This document shows, piece by piece, positions 48,192 through 55,713 of a stretch of DNA of 64,000 nt (position 1 is the first letter of the stretch; every line of letters starts with the position of its first letter). The notes beneath the pieces were generated by a model. The model worked only from the letters and a program-made list of their open reading frames with translations, had not been told where the DNA came from and did not search any database. A program made the position numbers and the translations under genes. The DNA comes from an uncultured Nitrospirales bacterium. GTDB lineage: Bacteria; Nitrospirota; Nitrospiria; Nitrospirales; UBA8639. The DNA is taken from positions 1,353,914-1,417,913 of the forward strand of contig OX638327.1 in NCBI GenBank assembly GCA_951812745.1, in the 5' to 3' direction.

Positions 48192-48230
48192 AAAAAAATC
48201 CCCGCTGAGGCGTAAGCCTCAGCGGGGATC
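48192..48230 (-). terminator. Rho-independent terminator of the porin gene
   Basis: ATCCCCGCTGAGG and CCTCAGCGGGGAT form a perfect 13-bp stem with a 6-base loop; on the minus strand it is followed by TTTTTTTG. It sits ~55 bases past the porin stop. Confidence 0.92.
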
Positions 48231-48284
48231 GAGATTGCCCTCACCCCAACCCTCTCCCGCAAGGGGAGGGGGAGTGGAGAGAAG

Positions 48285-49799
48285 TTAGAAGTTCACCCAG
48301 AGTTGGGTATAACCCCAGGTTTGTTCGGAGGCATTCCCACGCCAGTCATCAATAACATCACCCGGGAGGAAAACCCCGCCGCCGATTTGCCAGGCCACGT
48401 GGTTTCCGGGAGTGAAGAAATGCGTATAGACCACGTCGACTTCTTCCCCAATATTGGTCTCGTTGCTGACATCAGCACGTATGAATTGAGCTTGACCGGC
48501 ATGATACACGCCATCGGTTGTCTCCTGGCGGTTGAAGATGTGACCGGTCACTTCGAAGTGGCTGTCCGCGTTGGGCCGCATTTGAAGGCCGAACGCCAGA
48601 TGGTTCATGTTCTTCCAGGACATGCGGTCCATGTACCCGAAGTGGATGTGGTTCGTCGGATACAATTGATCGAAGCTTCCCCATTTGCCGTCGCCTTTGT
48701 TACCGGAGGCCATGTTGAACTCGGCGCTCAGACGGGGCTGCATGGGCACCGGAAGGGTCACGCCGCCATCGATATGGAAGGCATACGCCTCGATATCCAT
48801 GGTCGTGGCCCCGGAGGCATTCGCGCCCGGGCCTATATCACCGAATTGGTAGTAGCCTTCGATCGTGACGTCAACGCGGGCGCCTCCCGCACCGAACTTC
48901 TTGACGCCCCGGCCGCCGAGGGTATGCCTGGATTGGTTCGCAGGACGAGGAGCGCCCATTCCGCCCGTTCCGCCGTCATGCCAGATGTAGGTGGGTTCGA
49001 GCACCATGCCCATAACCTTCATGGGCGCCCGCACAAAGACCACATTGCCATCGTCCGTTGCGTCTACGAAATTAGGGGGATCACCTTGAGCTGCTCGGTT
49101 GACGTTACCGATGCAGTTACCCGTTGTCGGACCCCCACAGTTTCTCTCAGCCGTCCGCAACCAGCCCACTTGCAGGGTGGTCATCTTGTTGAGCTTGTAG
49201 TTCGCGGTCAACCCGTCGTGGCTCCATCCCACGTTGTTCCAATCGAAATGCCCGAACATGCGATGGTTGCCCCAGACCACCAGTTGCCGGCCAGCTTTGA
49301 TGCTCAGGTTCGGTACCAGGAAGTTCCGCACCAGCATGAATGCCTGCCGGGCAAAGAGGGTCCCATTGGTACCATTCGCGTCGGGCGCCGCCTGTGACCC
49401 ACCTGCATTGACCCCCCAGTTCTTGGAATGTTGGGCCTGTAAGAAGAACGTGACGTCCGGTGAGATGGAGTAGTTGAAGCCCAACCGCGCCCATTGCTGC
49501 ACCACAAACGTGTTGTTCTTTGGTCCAGTATTTCCAGCAAAGCCGGTGTTCGTCCGGAATTCCGGACGGACCCGCAGGTCGCCGGAAATGGTGAGCTTGC
49601 TCATGTCAAACAGTTTGCTCTTGGGCGGATCGAATTTGTGATAAGGCAACAGATCCGGAATCGCGCGCGGCACTGCCGGCACGGCCGAGTTCTTGCCCGT
49701 GGCCGGGGTGGTCTTCTCGGCCATGGCCGGCGCCGCCGTGACCCCTACGAGTAGGATCGCGGCCAGCGCCCATTTGGTACCGTAGTTCAATCGTTTCAT
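48285..49799 (-). CDS. Outer-membrane porin of the alginate-export type
   Basis: 504 residues from ATG 49799, with AGGAGGAG upstream. Signal peptide (MKRLNYGTKWALAAILLVGVTAAPAMA). The barrel begins at LTISGDLRVRPEFRTNTGFAG, the start pattern of alginate-export (AlgE-like) porins, and contains repeated WARLGFNYSISPDVTFFLQAQHSKNWG-type strands, HFDWNNVGWSHDGLTANYK and FEVTGHIFNRQETTDG, ending in WVNF with a terminal Phe. Such porins are abundant in Nitrospira genomes and do not necessarily carry alginate; anion or nitrite passage is possible. It has its own strong terminator and a long AT-rich upstream region, so it is probably well expressed. Confidence 0.88.
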   Translation of the reverse strand: MKRLNYGTKWALAAILLVGVTAAPAMAEKTTPATGKNSAVPAVPRAIPDLLPYHKFDPPKSKLFDMSKLTISGDLRVRPEFRTNTGFAGNTGPKNNTFVVQQWARLGFNYSISPDVTFFLQAQHSKNWGVNAGGSQAAPDANGTNGTLFARQAFMLVRNFLVPNLSIKAGRQLVVWGNHRMFGHFDWNNVGWSHDGLTANYKLNKMTTLQVGWLRTAERNCGGPTTGNCIGNVNRAAQGDPPNFVDATDDGNVVFVRAPMKVMGMVLEPTYIWHDGGTGGMGAPRPANQSRHTLGGRGVKKFGAGGARVDVTIEGYYQFGDIGPGANASGATTMDIEAYAFHIDGGVTLPVPMQPRLSAEFNMASGNKGDGKWGSFDQLYPTNHIHFGYMDRMSWKNMNHLAFGLQMRPNADSHFEVTGHIFNRQETTDGVYHAGQAQFIRADVSNETNIGEEVDVVYTHFFTPGNHVAWQIGGGVFLPGDVIDDWRGNASEQTWGYTQLWVNF

Positions 49800-50169
49800 T
49801 GGTGACTCCTCCTGTAAGTTAATTCCCCCTGCGGGCAGCACGTGCTTCCTGCCAGCCCAACTTTATGATGACTTCTATAAATGTGCTACTGCCTTTCCTA
49901 CCGCATACGATGCGGCCCTACATCTTCGGAATGTTCTTCAACATGGCATTCCCCTTTGCTCCTTATTTCCTCCACCTCCTTTGTTCGATTGAATGACGGT
50001 ATCGGGTTGCCCGTTTTGTTTCGTGTTTCCCGGATTTTAGGGTCATGTTAAAAATTTTCGTAAATGTATTCCAAAATTGATTTTATTGCAAGAGTTTAAT
50101 GATATTTGTTTCTTTTTTCTCTACCCCCCTCGCCCTACCCTCCCCTGCCAGGGGAGAGGGTTTTATTCG
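49800..50169. other. Porin upstream region, no gene
   Basis: 370 bases. The part from 49970 to 50110 is AT-rich and is the likely location of the porin promoter. At 50124-50160 is a CCCTCTCCC-type palindrome. No ORF is credible. Confidence 0.5.
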
Positions 50170-50463
50170 TCACGCGGGCTTGTTCCCTTCGTTGAGCCCG
50201 GCGGAGGCCGTGTCGCCCGCCCCTTTGATGGTCTCTTCCGCTTCTTTCATGGATGATTGCAAATCCTGTTCCACCATTTTCACTTCCTGCTGAATCATGT
50301 TGATTTCCGGCTCGACCGACTGCCGCAAATCATCCGCGGTCTCTTTAAACCCCTTAACGGCTTTCCCGACCTGCTTTCCGATTTCCGGTAATTCCTTGGG
50401 CCCGAACAACAGAAAGGCAATGATCAGAATAATCAGGATTTCCATTCCCCCCAGGCCGAACAT
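50170..50463 (-). CDS. TatA/TatB-like protein
   Basis: 97 residues. An N-terminal membrane helix (MFGLGGMEILIILIIAFLLFG) followed by PKELPEIGKQVGKAVKGFKE, the Phe-Gly hinge and amphipathic helix of Tat translocase TatA/TatB. The longer acidic helical tail (EPEINMIQQEVKMVEQDLQ) is closer to TatB than to minimal TatA. It lies 95 bases after the next TatA-like gene on the same strand; no TatC gene is within the window. Start ATG 50463. Confidence 0.88.
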   Translation of the reverse strand: MFGLGGMEILIILIIAFLLFGPKELPEIGKQVGKAVKGFKETADDLRQSVEPEINMIQQEVKMVEQDLQSSMKEAEETIKGAGDTASAGLNEGNKPA

Positions 50464-50505
50464 CGCTCCCCCTCATCAATGACCGTTCTTTGTGGGGCGG
50501 GATCC

Positions 50506-50550
50506 CCCCCCCCCCTCACCCCTACCCTCTCCCTCCAGGGGAGAAGGGGT
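50506..50550. repeat. CCCTCTCCC-type palindromic repeat
   Basis: CCTACCCTCTCCCTCCAGGG and GAGAAGGGG form an imperfect stem between the two TatA-like genes, just after the stop of the first. It may tune relative expression of the two genes. Confidence 0.75.
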
Positions 50551-50558
50551 GGCTTGCG

Positions 50559-50882
50559 TTATACCTGCCTGGGTTCCTGAGCCTGCGCTTCGGCCTGAGG
50601 CGCCGGTGCCGGCTGTTGTACCGGTTCCCCTGCCGGCGGGACCGCGGCGGTTTGCGCCATGGCCGGTTCCTGAATCTGGCCCGGCTGCGGCGCCGTCGTG
50701 CCCATGTCCGCCTCTTCCTGCGGGGTCACGTCCATGGCCTCCGGTTCGTTAATCGACTTTTTGAACCCTTTGATGGCCTTTCCCAATCCTTCTCCCAGTT
50801 GCGGGATTTTTCCCGCCCCGAAAATAATGAGGACGATGAACAGGATAAGTAGAAGTTCCATCCACCCAAAGGAACCAATCAT
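50559..50882 (-). CDS. TatA-family twin-arginine translocase subunit
   Basis: 107 residues. The N-terminal helix [22 protein letters not shown] is followed by [22 protein letters not shown], a textbook TatA hinge and amphipathic helix. The rest (about 60 residues) is a disordered Gln/Pro/Ala/Glu-rich tail. TatA oligomers form the passage for folded proteins exported by the Tat pathway. The start is ATG 50882. Confidence 0.92.
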   Translation of the reverse strand: MIGSFGWMELLLILFIVLIIFGAGKIPQLGEGLGKAIKGFKKSINEPEAMDVTPQEEADMGTTAPQPGQIQEPAMAQTAAVPPAGEPVQQPAPAPQAEAQAQEPRQV

Positions 50883-51272
50883 GTTTCAACCTCTCGATAG
50901 GACATAGATTCGGCGCACGTCCAACCCTTACGGACCCATACGCGTGAGGAGTATACTAGCACGTGATGAAGAAATCCACAAAAAATTTACACCGATTTGA
51001 CTTGGCACCTCATGTTTTCCGGGCCAGTCCTTCGTGCTACGAAGGAAAGAGGCTGTTTTCCGAAACGTTCATCCTGAATAATCCAGAACGAACGTTCTGA
51101 AACACCGAGCACACTTTATAAAGGGCGAAGGGCTGGCACACAGGCCTGTCCCTACCAGATTCGCTGTCGGCTTACGCTACGCTAACCCGACCTGCGGGCT
51201 CCTCTACCTCCCGACTTTTCCCTCTTCGGAAAAAGTCCCCGTCCTTACAAAAGAGGGGAACAAGCCCCATCA
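50883..51272. other. Intergenic region with repeat fragments
   Basis: 390 bases between the MTase stop and the TatA start. It includes a GGCTGGCACACAGGCCTGTC palindrome (51131-51157), a TCGGCTTACGCTACGCTAAC repeat (51171-51193) and a GACTTTTCC/GGAAAAAGTC hairpin (51213-51238). No gene is seen. Confidence 0.5.
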
Positions 51273-52715
51273 CTATTTATCCGGCCCCATCCTGAAATGG
51301 AAATAATCCACGGGTTGCGGCGGGGCCAGGAACGCGGCCCTGAGGGTGTCCCGGTTGTAGCCCAACTCCTCCAGTTGACCGGCCGCAGTCATGACCTCTT
51401 CTTCGGTGAGGTAGGCCACGGTATCCGCGACGCCGTGTTTGGCCAGTCGTTCCAGCAGTTGTTCCAATTCCCGTCGCGTCTCCTCCGGGGTCTCGGGTGC
51501 CATGGGCAATTCGATGGTTCGTTCATAGGGACTCGTATACCCGGCATTCACCGCCTCGATGGTTTTCAGGATCAACCGGTCGATGGCCCCTGCTCCGTCC
51601 TGCGGCAGGTTGGGATGGGAGGCCAGCACGTCCATAAGACTCATGACGTTGGCCCCGAGGCTTCGCCCGACGAATTCTTTTTGCGGCTCGATTGTGACCC
51701 GTCCTCCGCCGATCTGTTTGGCCACGTCTTCCAACAGCGGGACGTTGACCATAAAACTGAATTGGCCGCCCACCAGGTTGTAACAGGGTTTGTCCGGATC
51801 ATTGAGTACGGCCTCGTCCGCGGTGCCGGCATCGAAGCTGCTGAACCCGATGGCGTCCGGGGCCAGCAATCGATGCGCTTCCTTGAGGGAGGCGGCGGCG
51901 CCGACGTTCACGGGTATCAGGAGTTCTTCATCGAAGAGTTTTAAAAAGTCCATGATCAGACGACGGAACGGCACGTCTTTCGCTTCGATCTTGTGATATT
52001 CCCGTTCCCAGAGGATGTCTTCCAGAAAGGCCGGCAGCGATTTGAGCCCGGCGATATCGGCTCGATCGAACGCCTGCACCAAGCCCGGCCAATCGGGAAA
52101 GTCAGGAAGCCGGGTTTCCTTCAAATTGGGCCGGATGTGTTCTTCCATGACGTCCCCGGCCTTACGCAGCAGGAGTTTGGTCGGCAACTCGCTCCACAGT
52201 TCATTGCATAGAATACGATCGACCGACCCGTCGGGATACGATTGCAGGTCCTGCACCGTGGCATGTACGAATTGTACGCGGTCTTCATGACCGGCCAACT
52301 CCGCATTCGCCCTGGCGCTGGCCAGCACGGGCTCCGAGGCGTCGATGAGCACGTACTGCACGCGCGGGTAGAGCGTCGCGTCCCGATCCAGGGCCTTGAC
52401 GTGATCGAGAAAGCAGGCGGCCAAATTGCCGTTGCCGCAGCCCCATTCCATGATGGTGAGCGGCGCGCCTCCGGTCTCGGCACCGGCCTTTCGGCGTTGG
52501 GTGGTCCGTTCCACGTAATCCGCGGCCAAGGCGTACCCCAAGCGGTAATCCGCCGCGGCAAAGGTCTGATAGAGTTCCCGCAGGCGTTCGCCCCGCAGGC
52601 CGTAAAACACGGTATTCATATGCCGTTGCCAGACGTCGATCGGCGCGAAATCCCCTAACAATTGGGGCAACGCTTCTTCGTTCTCAGCGACTTGCTCGGC
52701 AATTTGATCAACCAC
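51273..52715 (-). CDS. Class I SAM-dependent methyltransferase, MidA/NDUFAF7-like
   Basis: 480 residues from GTG 52715. Motif I is IMEWGCGNGNLAA (about residues 88-100), followed by a YVLIDASE acidic loop and LCNELWSELPTKLL, which resembles the NEL-DALP motif of the MidA/NDUFAF7 family that methylates a complex I arginine in mitochondria. The protein continues with ~250 residues of mixed helices ending in HFRMGPDK. A respiratory assembly role is an inference from family likeness; I am sure only of the methyltransferase fold. It stands alone; the dispersed motif (52795-52820) and a CCCTCTCCC palindrome precede it. Confidence 0.8.
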   Translation of the reverse strand: MVDQIAEQVAENEEALPQLLGDFAPIDVWQRHMNTVFYGLRGERLRELYQTFAAADYRLGYALAADYVERTTQRRKAGAETGGAPLTIMEWGCGNGNLAACFLDHVKALDRDATLYPRVQYVLIDASEPVLASARANAELAGHEDRVQFVHATVQDLQSYPDGSVDRILCNELWSELPTKLLLRKAGDVMEEHIRPNLKETRLPDFPDWPGLVQAFDRADIAGLKSLPAFLEDILWEREYHKIEAKDVPFRRLIMDFLKLFDEELLIPVNVGAAASLKEAHRLLAPDAIGFSSFDAGTADEAVLNDPDKPCYNLVGGQFSFMVNVPLLEDVAKQIGGGRVTIEPQKEFVGRSLGANVMSLMDVLASHPNLPQDGAGAIDRLILKTIEAVNAGYTSPYERTIELPMAPETPEETRRELEQLLERLAKHGVADTVAYLTEEEVMTAAGQLEELGYNRDTLRAAFLAPPQPVDYFHFRMGPDK

Positions 52716-52747
52716 GCCTCAGCCTCTACCTCGGGGCATGCCTCATA

Positions 52748-52793
52748 CCCCCCTCACCCCAGCCCTCTCCCTCAAGGGGCGAGGGAGCGAAAA
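52748..52793. repeat. CCCTCTCCC-type palindromic repeat
   Basis: CCCCCCTCACCCCAGCCCTC and CAAGGGGCGAGGG form an imperfect palindrome 30 bases upstream of the methyltransferase start, directly beside a copy of the dispersed 26-bp motif at 52795-52820. Confidence 0.75.
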
Positions 52794-52962
52794 TTGTCAA
52801 CGAATGACCGAATACATACAGGACGTTCCGAAAGGCACGCGATTCTAGCAAAGGCGTTTTTCGCCTCGCAAGGGAACACTCCTGGCTGCTATAGTGAGGG
52901 CGCATACGAGCGATGTGATTGTTTCTTTTTCCTTGACCACTACATGTTCTGGTGGAGGTGCC

Positions 52963-53187
52963 ATGAAGACGAAAGACTTAATTACAGAGGTGATTGACCT
53001 TCCAATAGAGGAAAGGGCAATGGTTGTCGATTCGATTCTGAAAAGCCTCAACCCAACACAATCGGATATTGAGAAGAAATGGGCTGCAGTTGCCAAACGG
53101 CGATTGAAAGAATTGCGGTCCGGCGAGGTCGAGGGTATTCCGGGAGACGACATCTTTCAAAGGACGTGGGGAAAATTTTCCTCGTGA
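52963..53187 (+). CDS. Addiction-module antitoxin (RelB/ParD-like, TIGR02574 type)
   Basis: 74 residues from ATG 52963, with GGAGG eight bases upstream. The sequence (MKTKDLITEVIDLPIEERAM, then VVDSILKSLNPTQSDIEKKW) follows the short addiction-module component family: IxEalxLPxEERxxLvdxLlxSL. The stop overlaps the start of the toxin (GTGA), so the two are coupled. It should neutralise the following RelE/ParE-type toxin. Confidence 0.9.
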   Translation: MKTKDLITEVIDLPIEERAMVVDSILKSLNPTQSDIEKKWAAVAKRRLKELRSGEVEGIPGDDIFQRTWGKFSS

Positions 53188-53474
53188 GATATGTCTTTCA
53201 TCCAGAGACCAATAACGAATTCGTCAAGGCCGTTGAATACTATGAAGAACGTGAGCAAGGTTTGGGGCACGACTTTGCGGTAGAAATCTATTCGACAATC
53301 GAAAGAATACTTGCTCACCCAAAGGCGTGGCCAGTCATAGAAGAGGATATAAGAAGATCGTTGGTCAGAAGGTTCCCATATGGAATTCTCTATGCAGAAG
53401 ATGGAGAGGAAATTTTCGTTGTTGCTGTGATGCATCTGCAGCGGGAACCAGATTACTGGAAACATAGAATGTAA
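53184..53474 (+). CDS. RelE/ParE-family toxin
   Basis: 96 residues from GTG 53184. The pattern VFHPETNNEFVKAVEYYEEREQGLGHDFAVEIYSTIERI, then VRRFPYGILYAEDGEEIFVVAVMHLQREPDYW, is that of the RelE/ParE superfamily (short beta-alpha-alpha-beta-beta-beta). The catalytic basic residues of RelE (R in VRRFPY, H in MHLQREP) are retained. With a TIGR02574-type antitoxin it is usually a ParE-like or YoeB-like toxin. The target (gyrase or ribosome) cannot be fixed from sequence. Confidence 0.9.
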   Translation: MRYVFHPETNNEFVKAVEYYEEREQGLGHDFAVEIYSTIERILAHPKAWPVIEEDIRRSLVRRFPYGILYAEDGEEIFVVAVMHLQREPDYWKHRM

Positions 53475-53521
53475 GTCGAATATGTGGGCGCCATTCTGGG
53501 TCACGGCCTGGGACATGCCGT

Positions 53522-54136
53522 ATGCACATTTACACCCTCATTTTTTTCTTCCTGTGCGTTTCGAGTCCGGTCCGGGCTCAGGACACGTCCCCGGCTCCCT
53601 TCAGTCCGGACGAAATGCAACACGGCTTTTCCCAGTTCGATACCATTCCCACGGCTCCGGAGGACATGGCTCCCGATCCCATGGACTATTACAGGAACCC
53701 GGCACGTGATTCGGCCGGTATCCCGGACGAGACGCCCGGCGGCTTGTTCCTGCATATCACTCTAGCGGAAAGCTTTGAAGAAGATCTGGATTTGCGGCGC
53801 GGGCACCGCTATTACCCCATCAAGCCGACCGAGGAATTTTCTCCCGATGCGCTGGCGGTGCACGTGGTATTTCGCGTGTTCAAGCACTATAGCGCGTATC
53901 AGGTCATCGGGCGCTTGTTTCCTGAAAAGGTCACGGGCTTTTCCGGGGACACCTTTACCGACGAAGAAACCGCCTACCTGGCGGTGGAAGACGAAAGCGG
54001 GTATCTCAAATTCTTCGCGCCGTCGGAGGACGGCTGGATTCCGGGACTCTACCGGGTCGACATCTTCGTGGGGTACGAAGCCAATGCCGTCACCCGCATG
54101 GGTACCCTGCGCTTCACGGTGACGCCAAGAGCCTGA
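53522..54136 (+). CDS. Exported protein of unknown function
   Basis: 204 residues. Signal peptide MHIYTLIFFFLCVSSPVRAQ. The mature protein is hydrophilic at first, then contains a beta-sandwich-like region (DALAVHVVFRVFKHYSAYQVIGRLFPE, YLAVEDESGYLKFFAPSEDGWIPGLYRVDIFVGYEAN, MGTLRFTVTPRA). This looks like an Ig-like or DUF-type periplasmic domain, but I do not recognise the family. It follows the toxin-antitoxin pair by ~48 bases; it need not be linked. Confidence 0.75.
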   Translation: MHIYTLIFFFLCVSSPVRAQDTSPAPFSPDEMQHGFSQFDTIPTAPEDMAPDPMDYYRNPARDSAGIPDETPGGLFLHITLAESFEEDLDLRRGHRYYPIKPTEEFSPDALAVHVVFRVFKHYSAYQVIGRLFPEKVTGFSGDTFTDEETAYLAVEDESGYLKFFAPSEDGWIPGLYRVDIFVGYEANAVTRMGTLRFTVTPRA

Positions 54137-54515
54137 GGGGGGGGGGAAGCTCTTGCGGGGTCTCGGCCCCGCACGCCGAGGTCCTTTTGTTTCGGCAAAA
54201 GGACCCAAAATCATGGGCGCCCGGGCGCCCTCTCGTGGCGCCATGGACTGGCGCGGGTACAAAGAGGGCGGGCCGCATGAGATGCGGCCCCTACAACTGA
54301 AGGAAGGAATGGACAGGGGAAGAAGAGAGGGCGGGGATGGGAATAGTGACACAGGGTTGGGGTTCTGTCTCATATGTACTGAACGAGTACATTGGTTTGA
54401 CCCGTTTGGGGGGGATGCGTAGAATAAGTGCCCGACTTCGTGAACAACGTTCCTTCCATTGTGCAACGCGCCTGCGCGTTGATACCCTGCTCGTGAAACC
54501 GAACGTTCCCCACGC
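54137..54515. other. Intergenic region with long dispersed repeat
   Basis: Contains a ~95-bp repeat (54157-54250): GGGGTCTCGGCCCCGCACGC, then GGTCCTTTTGTTTCGGCAAA with its mirrored arm AGGACC, then ATGGGCGCCCGGGCGCC and GGCGCCATGG. It also carries a short GGCGGGCCGCATGAGATGCG palindrome at 54269-54288. The rest has no gene. A longer version of the same element is at 58507-58757. Confidence 0.7.
54157..54250. repeat. Dispersed palindrome cluster, short version
   Basis: Shares over 60 nearly identical bases with 58553-58618, including the GGTCCTTTTG/CAAAAGGACC hairpin and the GGGCGCCCGGGCGC palindrome. Relative to the 58-kb copy, an internal segment of ~120 bases between the GGGCGCCCGGGCGC and GGCGCCATGG blocks is missing. 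Confidence 0.8.
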
Positions 54516-55289
54516 ATGACTCAATCTCCACCACCCTGGCTCTCCATGGTGATACCCATCAAGGATGAGCGGGACAACCTTCAGATATTGACCAATCAAC
54601 TCACGAAGGCGCTGGGAAGCCTGGAGCCGTCGCACGAGGCTCCGTTTGAAATCCTGTACGTGGATGACGGCAGCACGGACGGCAGTTCCGCTTTGCTGGA
54701 TGAGATCCGCCAACACACCCCGGAAGTCCGGGTGATTCATTTCGACCAGAACCACGGGCAAACCGCAGCCTTTGCCACGGGCTTTCGCCATGCCCGGGGC
54801 GATTTGATTGCCACGTTGGACGGCGATCTGCAATACGATCCCGCGGACATCGCCCTGCTGCTGCCGTTGATCAAGGACTACGACCTCGTGTGCGGCCGCC
54901 GCCGGCAGCGGCTCGATACGTTTGTCCGGCGCCTCTCCTCACGGCTTGCGTACCTGGCCCGGAACGTCGTCCTTCGTGACGGCATTCACGACTCCGGCTG
55001 TTCCTTGAAACTCTTTCGGCGTCCGGTGATCGAACGCATTCCCCTGTTTCACAACATGCACCGGTTTTTCCCCGCACTCGCCAGGATGCACGGGTTTGCC
55101 GTAGCCGAAGTACCCGTGCAACATTTCCCGCGCGCCCACGGGCGCTCCAAATACGGAATCGGCAATCGCCTCTTTGCCGGCATGTACGATCTTCTGGCCG
55201 TCCGGTGGATGCAATCACGATGTCTGCGGCATGACATTGTTCACGAATCGACTGATTCCGCCGACACCGCCCCACACGATGCACCATGA
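54516..55289 (+). CDS. Glycosyltransferase family 2 (polyprenyl-phosphate sugar transferase type)
   Basis: 257 residues. GT-A fold motifs: VVIPIKDE-like start (SMVIPIKDERDNL), LYVDDGSTDGSSALL and the DXD-type LDGDLQYDP at about residues 108-116, with DSGCSLKLFRR later. It lacks the C-terminal membrane helices of ArnC but is otherwise similar to DPM1/ArnC-type enzymes that charge undecaprenyl phosphate with a sugar. With the LABN and GT39 genes next to it, it likely supplies the activated lipid-linked sugar for transfer to lipid A or another periplasmic acceptor. Start ATG 54516. Confidence 0.9.
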   Translation: MTQSPPPWLSMVIPIKDERDNLQILTNQLTKALGSLEPSHEAPFEILYVDDGSTDGSSALLDEIRQHTPEVRVIHFDQNHGQTAAFATGFRHARGDLIATLDGDLQYDPADIALLLPLIKDYDLVCGRRRQRLDTFVRRLSSRLAYLARNVVLRDGIHDSGCSLKLFRRPVIERIPLFHNMHRFFPALARMHGFAVAEVPVQHFPRAHGRSKYGIGNRLFAGMYDLLAVRWMQSRCLRHDIVHESTDSADTAPHDAP

Positions 55290-55395
55290 TCAGCGCCGGC
55301 TCATACCGTCGTCTCTCCCGGAAGGGCCTGTCCTCGACGTCCTTCATCGGGGGATGGCACCCCGACAACAACTCGTTCACCCTTCGCGTTGATTC

Positions 55396-55713
55396 ATGAG
55401 CGAAATCTTTGCCGGTATCAGCGCCTACTTCGCCAACCTGACGACGGCGGAAAGCATCTGGCTGGGTATCGGCTTTTTCGGGCAGGGCCTGTTCTTTTCC
55501 CGTTGGCTGGTCCAGTGGATCGCATCCGAACGCAAAGCGGAGAGTCAGATCCCCGTGGCGTTTTGGCACATGAGTCTGGCCGGCAGCCTGATCGTGCTGG
55601 CGTATGCCATCCATCGCCACGACCCGGTGTTCATCATCGGGCAGGGAACCGGCACGTTGGTCTACCTGCGAAACCTGATGCTGATCTACCGAAAGCGAAC
55701 GGCTCGTGACTGA
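55396..55713 (+). CDS. Lipid A biosynthesis N-terminal (LABN) domain membrane protein
   Basis: 105 residues with three membrane helices: SIWLGIGFFGQGLFFSRWLVQWI, IPVAFWHMSLAGSLIVLAYAI, and PVFIIGQGTGTLVYLRNLML. The pattern matches the LABN domain found at the N-terminus of some lipid A synthases and as small stand-alone proteins beside GT2/GT39 genes. It may serve as a membrane partner of the two glycosyltransferases. Its stop overlaps the next gene start by 8 bases. Start ATG 55396. Confidence 0.9.
   Translation: MSEIFAGISAYFANLTTAESIWLGIGFFGQGLFFSRWLVQWIASERKAESQIPVAFWHMSLAGSLIVLAYAIHRHDPVFIIGQGTGTLVYLRNLMLIYRKRTARD

Larger units (their letters stand above)
47857..48284. other. Intergenic region: TA promoter/operator, repeats and porin terminator
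   Basis: 428 bases. It holds the antitoxin upstream region, a CCTGGATCCCCAATCAAG repeat (48011-48040), a GTCGGATTACGTTACGCTAA palindrome (48087-48112), the porin terminator (48192-48230) and a CCCTCTCCC palindrome (48238-48271). I see no gene. Confidence 0.6.
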
